A DNA stretch of 7,883 nucleotides from Verrucomicrobiota bacterium (lineage in GTDB: Bacteria; Verrucomicrobiota; Verrucomicrobiia; Opitutales; Opitutaceae), in assembly GCA_023447015.1 (NCBI GenBank), contig JAEXPG010000591.1, positions 1 through 7,883 of the forward strand, read 5' to 3'. Below the pieces are notes generated by a model, which saw only the letters and a list, made by a program, of their open reading frames with translations, searched no databases and was not told the DNA's origin. Shown here piece by piece: positions 5,466 through 7,883 of this stretch; within the stretch, counting starts at the first letter, position 1; every line of letters begins with the position of its first letter. The position numbers and the translations under genes were made by a program.

Positions 5466-6560
5466 ATGTCCAAACCCGCCGCTCCTGCCGAAAAGTCCAA
5501 GGCTTCCGCCCAAGTTTCTGCCGACGCCGCCGCCCGCAAGAATCTCGATCTTGCCCTCTCCGCCATCACGAAGGAATTCGGTGAAGGCTCGATCATGCGC
5601 TTGGGTGACGCGACGAAGATGAAGGTCGAAACGGTCTCCACCGGCTCGATCGCCATCGACCTTGCCCTCGGCGCCGGCGGCCTGCCCACCGGCCGCATCA
5701 TCGAGATCTTCGGCCCCGAGTCCTCGGGCAAGACCACCCTCTGCTTGAGCGTGATCGCCGAAGTGCAGCGCAAGGGCGGCTTGGCTGCCTTCATCGACGT
5801 CGAGCACGCCCTCGATCCGAAGTACGCGCGCATCGTCGGCGTGAACCTCGACGACCTCCTCGTCTCCCAGCCCGACAGCGGCGAGGACGCGCTCACCATC
5901 GCCGAGACGCTAATCCGCTCCGGCGCGATCGACGTCATCGTGATCGACTCCGTCGCCGCCCTCATCTCCAAGCAGGAGCTCGACGGCCAGATGGGCGACG
6001 CCACCGTCGGCTCGCAGGCGCGCCTGATGAGCCAGGCCATGCGCCGCCTCACCGCGGTGATCAGCAAGACCAAGTGCGTCTGCATCTTCACCAACCAGAT
6101 CCGCGAGAAGATCGGCGTGATGTTCGGCAACCCCGAGACCACCCCCGGCGGCCGCGCGCTGAAGTTCTTTTCCTCGATCCGCAGCGACATCCGCCGCATC
6201 GGCCAGATCAAGGATCCGGCGGGCAAGGTCATCGGCAACCGCACCAAGATCAAGGTGGTGAAGAACAAGGTCGCCCCGCCCTTCACCGAGTGCGAGTTCG
6301 ACATCATGTACAACGAGGGCATCTCCAAGACCGGCTCGCTCCTCGACCTCGGTCTCGAGCAGAAGGTCCTCGAGAAGAAGGGCGCCTGGATCGCCTACGA
6401 GGGCAACCTCATCGGCCAGGGCCGCGAGGCCGCCAAGGCGCTGCTCGCCGAGAAGCCCGACGTCGCCGAGAAGGTCCGCGCCGCGATCATGGAGAAGGTC
6501 ACCGTCTCCGGCGGCACCGCGTTGGCGTCGAGCACCGGCGGCGAAGCCGCTGCCGAGTAA
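5466..6560 (+). CDS. recA: Recombinase RecA
   Basis: RecA forms ATP-dependent filaments on single-stranded DNA, drives strand exchange and activates LexA cleavage in the SOS response. With this start it has 364 residues, close to the family norm of about 350. Visible are Walker A GPESSGKT (83-90), catalytic E113 in IDVEHALDP, Walker B IDVIVIDSVAAL (155-166), DNA loop L1 ELDGQMGDATVGSQ (171-184), and loop L2 after N210-Q211-I-R with the GNPETTPGGRALKF stretch. The C-terminal tail is Ala/Ser/Gly-rich and ends in EAAAE, less acidic than that of E. coli. The N-terminal 25 residues are Ala/Lys/Ser-rich. An in-frame ATG at 5358 would add 36 Pro/Ala/Ser-rich residues; neither start has a Shine-Dalgarno. 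I prefer 5466 because it leaves the shorter leader before the conserved LDLALSAITKEFGEGSIMRLG region. It appears monocistronic, ending in a strong terminator. Confidence 0.97.
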   Translation: MSKPAAPAEKSKASAQVSADAAARKNLDLALSAITKEFGEGSIMRLGDATKMKVETVSTGSIAIDLALGAGGLPTGRIIEIFGPESSGKTTLCLSVIAEVQRKGGLAAFIDVEHALDPKYARIVGVNLDDLLVSQPDSGEDALTIAETLIRSGAIDVIVIDSVAALISKQELDGQMGDATVGSQARLMSQAMRRLTAVISKTKCVCIFTNQIREKIGVMFGNPETTPGGRALKFFSSIRSDIRRIGQIKDPAGKVIGNRTKIKVVKNKVAPPFTECEFDIMYNEGISKTGSLLDLGLEQKVLEKKGAWIAYEGNLIGQGREAAKALLAEKPDVAEKVRAAIMEKVTVSGGTALASSTGGEAAAE

Positions 6561-6586
6561 CCGTCGCCGGGACCCCTTCGGTTTGC

Positions 6587-6616
6587 ACCCGCGCTCTCCA
6601 TGGGCGCGGGTTTTTT
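6587..6616 (+). terminator. Rho-independent terminator of recA
   Basis: ACCCGCGC (6587-6594) pairs perfectly with GCGCGGGT (6604-6611) around a 9-base loop, followed by an uninterrupted run of six T (6611-6616). It begins 27 bases after the recA TAA. It is the best terminator in the window and separates recA from the acetyltransferase gene. Confidence 0.92.
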
Positions 6617-6661
6617 GTCGCCCGTCTCCGCGCCCCGGGCGGTTTCGCTCTCGGTTCGGCG

Positions 6662-6674
6662 GGCGGAGTCCGCC
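6662..6674. repeat. Hyphenated palindrome just upstream of the acetyltransferase start
   Basis: GGCGGA-G-TCCGCC can fold as a 5-base-pair stem with an AGT loop, 11 bases before the ATG at 6686. The weak Shine-Dalgarno AAGG (6675-6678) starts right at its 3' edge. The site could be an operator or could affect ribosome access. This motif shape is common in GC-rich DNA, so chance is possible. Confidence 0.35.
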
Positions 6675-6685
6675 AAGGTCGGCCC

Positions 6686-7282
6686 ATGCCGCTCCGCCAA
6701 CTCCACGCCCTGCCCGAGCGGCTCGAGACCGACCGCCTCCTCCTGCGGCCCTACCGGGCGGCGGATGCCCCGTGGTATTTCGCGATGGCGCAGCGCAACC
6801 GCGACCACCTCCAGCGCCACGAGTCGGCCAACGACATCTTCAACATCCACTGCGAGGCGGATGCCGATGCGGTCGTCCGGGCGTTCGCGCAGAACTGGCT
6901 CGTGCGCTCGGCGTTTCCCCTCGGTGTCTTCCTGCGCGGGGCCGAGGACTTTGTCGGCCAGGTCTACCTCGGCGTGACCAACGACGCCCTGCCCGCACTC
7001 AACCTCGGCTTCTTCGCCGACTGCACCCACGTCAACCACGGCTACCTGACCGAGGCTGCGGGGCGCGCCGTGGCGTTCGCCTTCGAGGATCTCGGCGCGC
7101 ATCGCGTCGGCCTCTGGTGCGACGACACCAATCTCCCCAGCCGCCGCATCGCCGAGCGCTGCGGGTTCCGCCTCGAGGGCCACGTACGCGAGGACAAGCG
7201 CCACCCCGACGACACCGTCACCGGCTCGCTCTGCTTCGGGTTGCTGCGGCGCGAGTACCGCGCTCCGGAGACCGCAGGATGA
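6686..7282 (+). CDS. GNAT-family N-acetyltransferase, RimJ/RimL-like
   Basis: This encodes 198 residues. It should transfer acetyl from acetyl-CoA to an amino group, probably a protein N-terminus or a small molecule, in the cytosol. The opening LETDRLLLRPYRAADAPWYF (13-32) is the usual RimJ/RimL-type beginning. The fold's acetyl-CoA region is at NHGYLTEAAGRAVAFAFEDLG (117-137), equivalent to the R/Q-x-x-G-x-G/A loop although His stands where Arg or Gln is common. HRVGLWCDDTNLPSRRIAERCGFRLEGHVRED (139-170) is the characteristic motif B with the Asn and the CGF turn. Length is normal for the family. The ATG at 6686 has only an AAGG site 7 bases upstream; the preceding recA terminator implies a separate promoter in 6617-6685, which I cannot place. 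The stop overlaps a following ATG (ATGA). The substrate is unknown. Confidence 0.9.
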   Translation: MPLRQLHALPERLETDRLLLRPYRAADAPWYFAMAQRNRDHLQRHESANDIFNIHCEADADAVVRAFAQNWLVRSAFPLGVFLRGAEDFVGQVYLGVTNDALPALNLGFFADCTHVNHGYLTEAAGRAVAFAFEDLGAHRVGLWCDDTNLPSRRIAERCGFRLEGHVREDKRHPDDTVTGSLCFGLLRREYRAPETAG

Positions 7283-7380
7283 TCGTTGCTCGGTGTGCGG
7301 AGGGCCCCACACTTCGCGGCATGCACCGACTGGTACCAGCCAATGGCCGCAGCATCGAGGATTTCACCGGCAATCGGTGA
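7279..7380 (+). CDS. Possible 33-residue micro-ORF coupled to the acetyltransferase gene
   Basis: An ATG at 7279 overlaps the acetyltransferase stop as ATGA and opens 33 codons (MIVARCAEGPTLRGMHRLVP... to ...DFTGNR) ending in TGA at 7378-7380. That stop overlaps a GTG that opens the next small frame. The 4-base overlap is the usual geometry of translational coupling. There is no recognisable family and no strong Shine-Dalgarno. It could equally be the 5' half of a gene broken by a -1 frameshift, or random sequence. Confidence 0.25.
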   Translation: MIVARCAEGPTLRGMHRLVPANGRSIEDFTGNR

Positions 7381-7538
7381 AGGGCGACATCGCCGCAGCA
7401 CCGGCGAACGCCACGGACAAGGCGCGTCGCACTCTTGCTGCGGAGGTGGTCGAGTGGAAACTGCTTCACCTGAGCGGTACCACCACCGCGAAGAGCACGA
7501 CGGTGGTGGTCACGATCAAGGCCAAGGGGACCGGTTGA
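7377..7538 (+). CDS. Possible 53-residue small protein (or 3' half of a frameshifted gene)
   Basis: From a GTG at 7377, 53 codons run to TGA at 7536-7538. Third positions are mostly G or C, as in the neighbouring real genes, and the product looks protein-like: a charged helical stretch (NATDKARRTLAAEVVEWKLL) followed by a beta-like Thr/Val/Lys-rich end (TTTAKSTTVVVTIKAKGTG). The same frame is open back to an ATG at 7293, but those earlier residues look less like protein. No Shine-Dalgarno stands at a proper distance; coupling by the GTGA overlap with the preceding micro-ORF would explain that. It converges on the CoA-binding gene with 24 bases between. The family is unknown. Confidence 0.35.
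   Translation: MKGDIAAAPANATDKARRTLAAEVVEWKLLHLSGTTTAKSTTVVVTIKAKGTG
7479..7510. repeat. 10-base inverted repeat inside the small ORF
   Basis: ACCACCACCG (7479-7488) and CGGTGGTGGT (7501-7510) are perfect complements around a 12-base loop. In the reading frame the arms are part of Thr-Thr-Thr and Val-Val-Val. As RNA they would form a stable stem with no T-run after it. Either codon repetition produced it by chance, or it is a structured RNA element. Confidence 0.45.
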
Positions 7539-7562
7539 GTCGCCGCTTGCTTCGCGGGCGGA

Positions 7563-7883
7563 TCAGCCCGTTGTGATTTCCTTCGGCAACTTGCCGAACA
7601 GCGCGAGCATCCAGCGGATGCAACGGTGCCCCGGATCGGGGTCGCAGAACATCGACGGGCAGCCGCCGGGGATAAGCGTGAGCCCGTGCTCGCGGGCGAC
7701 CTCCTCCGCCTCGGCGGACCAACTGCCCTGGCCGAAGCTCCGGTGGATCCACACGTGGCGGATCCCCAGCTCGGCGCACTCGCGCACCATGCCCGCCGTC
7801 CCCGCGGGCGGAGTGTAGAGCAGCACGGCATCCACGCCGCCGGGAATCGCCCGCAGGTCCGGATAACACGGGCCGCCCTCGGC
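7563..7883 (-). CDS. CoA-binding-domain protein (CoA_binding_2 / YccU-like), C-terminal part, runs off right edge
   Basis: The visible 106 residues are in frame from the right edge to a TGA at 7565-7563; the start and the first Rossmann strand lie outside. The order of blocks matches the small CoA-binding family: PCYPDLRAIPGGVDAVLLYTPP, then VRECAELGIRHVWIHRSFG, then EAEEVAREHGLTLIPGGCPSMF, and a final HRCIRWMLALFGKLPKEI extension. The conserved Cys of GGCP and the helix after it are present. Members bind CoA or a related nucleotide in the cytosol; their physiological role is mostly undefined. The VWIHRSFG segment replaces the more usual VWLQ-G-V form. It converges on the small ORF, and a weak CGGGC/GCCCG hairpin (7555-7570) overlaps its stop. 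Confidence 0.85.
   Translation of the reverse strand, partial: AEGGPCYPDLRAIPGGVDAVLLYTPPAGTAGMVRECAELGIRHVWIHRSFGQGSWSAEAEEVAREHGLTLIPGGCPSMFCDPDPGHRCIRWMLALFGKLPKEITTG

Noticed and set aside
5192..6328. Minus-strand frame of 378 codons opposite recA
   Set aside because: It is the antisense of the conserved RecA core; no family features were seen.
7555..7570. CGGGC/GCCCG hairpin as a terminator between the small ORF and the CoA-binding gene
   Set aside because: The stem is only 5 base pairs, it overlaps a stop codon, and there is no clean T-run.

Overview
The window is GC-rich throughout and densely coding. It carries one unmistakable housekeeping gene, recA, among accessory-type genes. 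GC-rich third codon positions, few strong Shine-Dalgarno sites and the RecA sequence (for example the GSQARLMSQ loop and a long Ala/Lys/Ser-rich N-terminus) suggest Verrucomicrobiota, perhaps an Opitutales-like bacterium. That placement is an impression from the protein sequence, not a computed result.

Left part (1-1358, minus strand): a secreted protein of unknown function runs off the left edge, with only its signal peptide and first mature residues present. Upstream of it on the same strand is a soluble histidine-kinase-like protein with a complete GHKL ATPase domain and no visible sensor or membrane segment. Middle (1479-4441, plus strand): divergent from the kinase lies a 408-residue SLC13/ArsB/NhaD-type ion transporter. 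After a 182-base gap with a strong GC hairpin comes a 517-residue stand-alone metallo-beta-lactamase-fold hydrolase of the ComEC/Rec2 kind, with extra N- and C-terminal regions.

Centre (4521-6616): a small lipoprotein gene (minus) diverges from recA (plus) across 330-440 bases. This gap holds several short inverted repeats, a -10-like box and an in-frame upstream ATG that leaves the recA start ambiguous. recA ends in a textbook rho-independent terminator. Right part (6686-7883): a RimJ/RimL-like GNAT acetyltransferase is followed by two tiny reading frames joined by ATGA and GTGA stop/start overlaps. A CoA-binding-domain protein on the minus strand enters from the right edge.

No tRNA, rRNA, CRISPR array, transposase or phage gene was seen. 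The genes do not form one obvious pathway. The candidates for something undescribed are the extended ComEC-like hydrolase, the coupled micro-ORFs after the acetyltransferase and the repeat-rich recA leader; none of them amounts to a proven new system.
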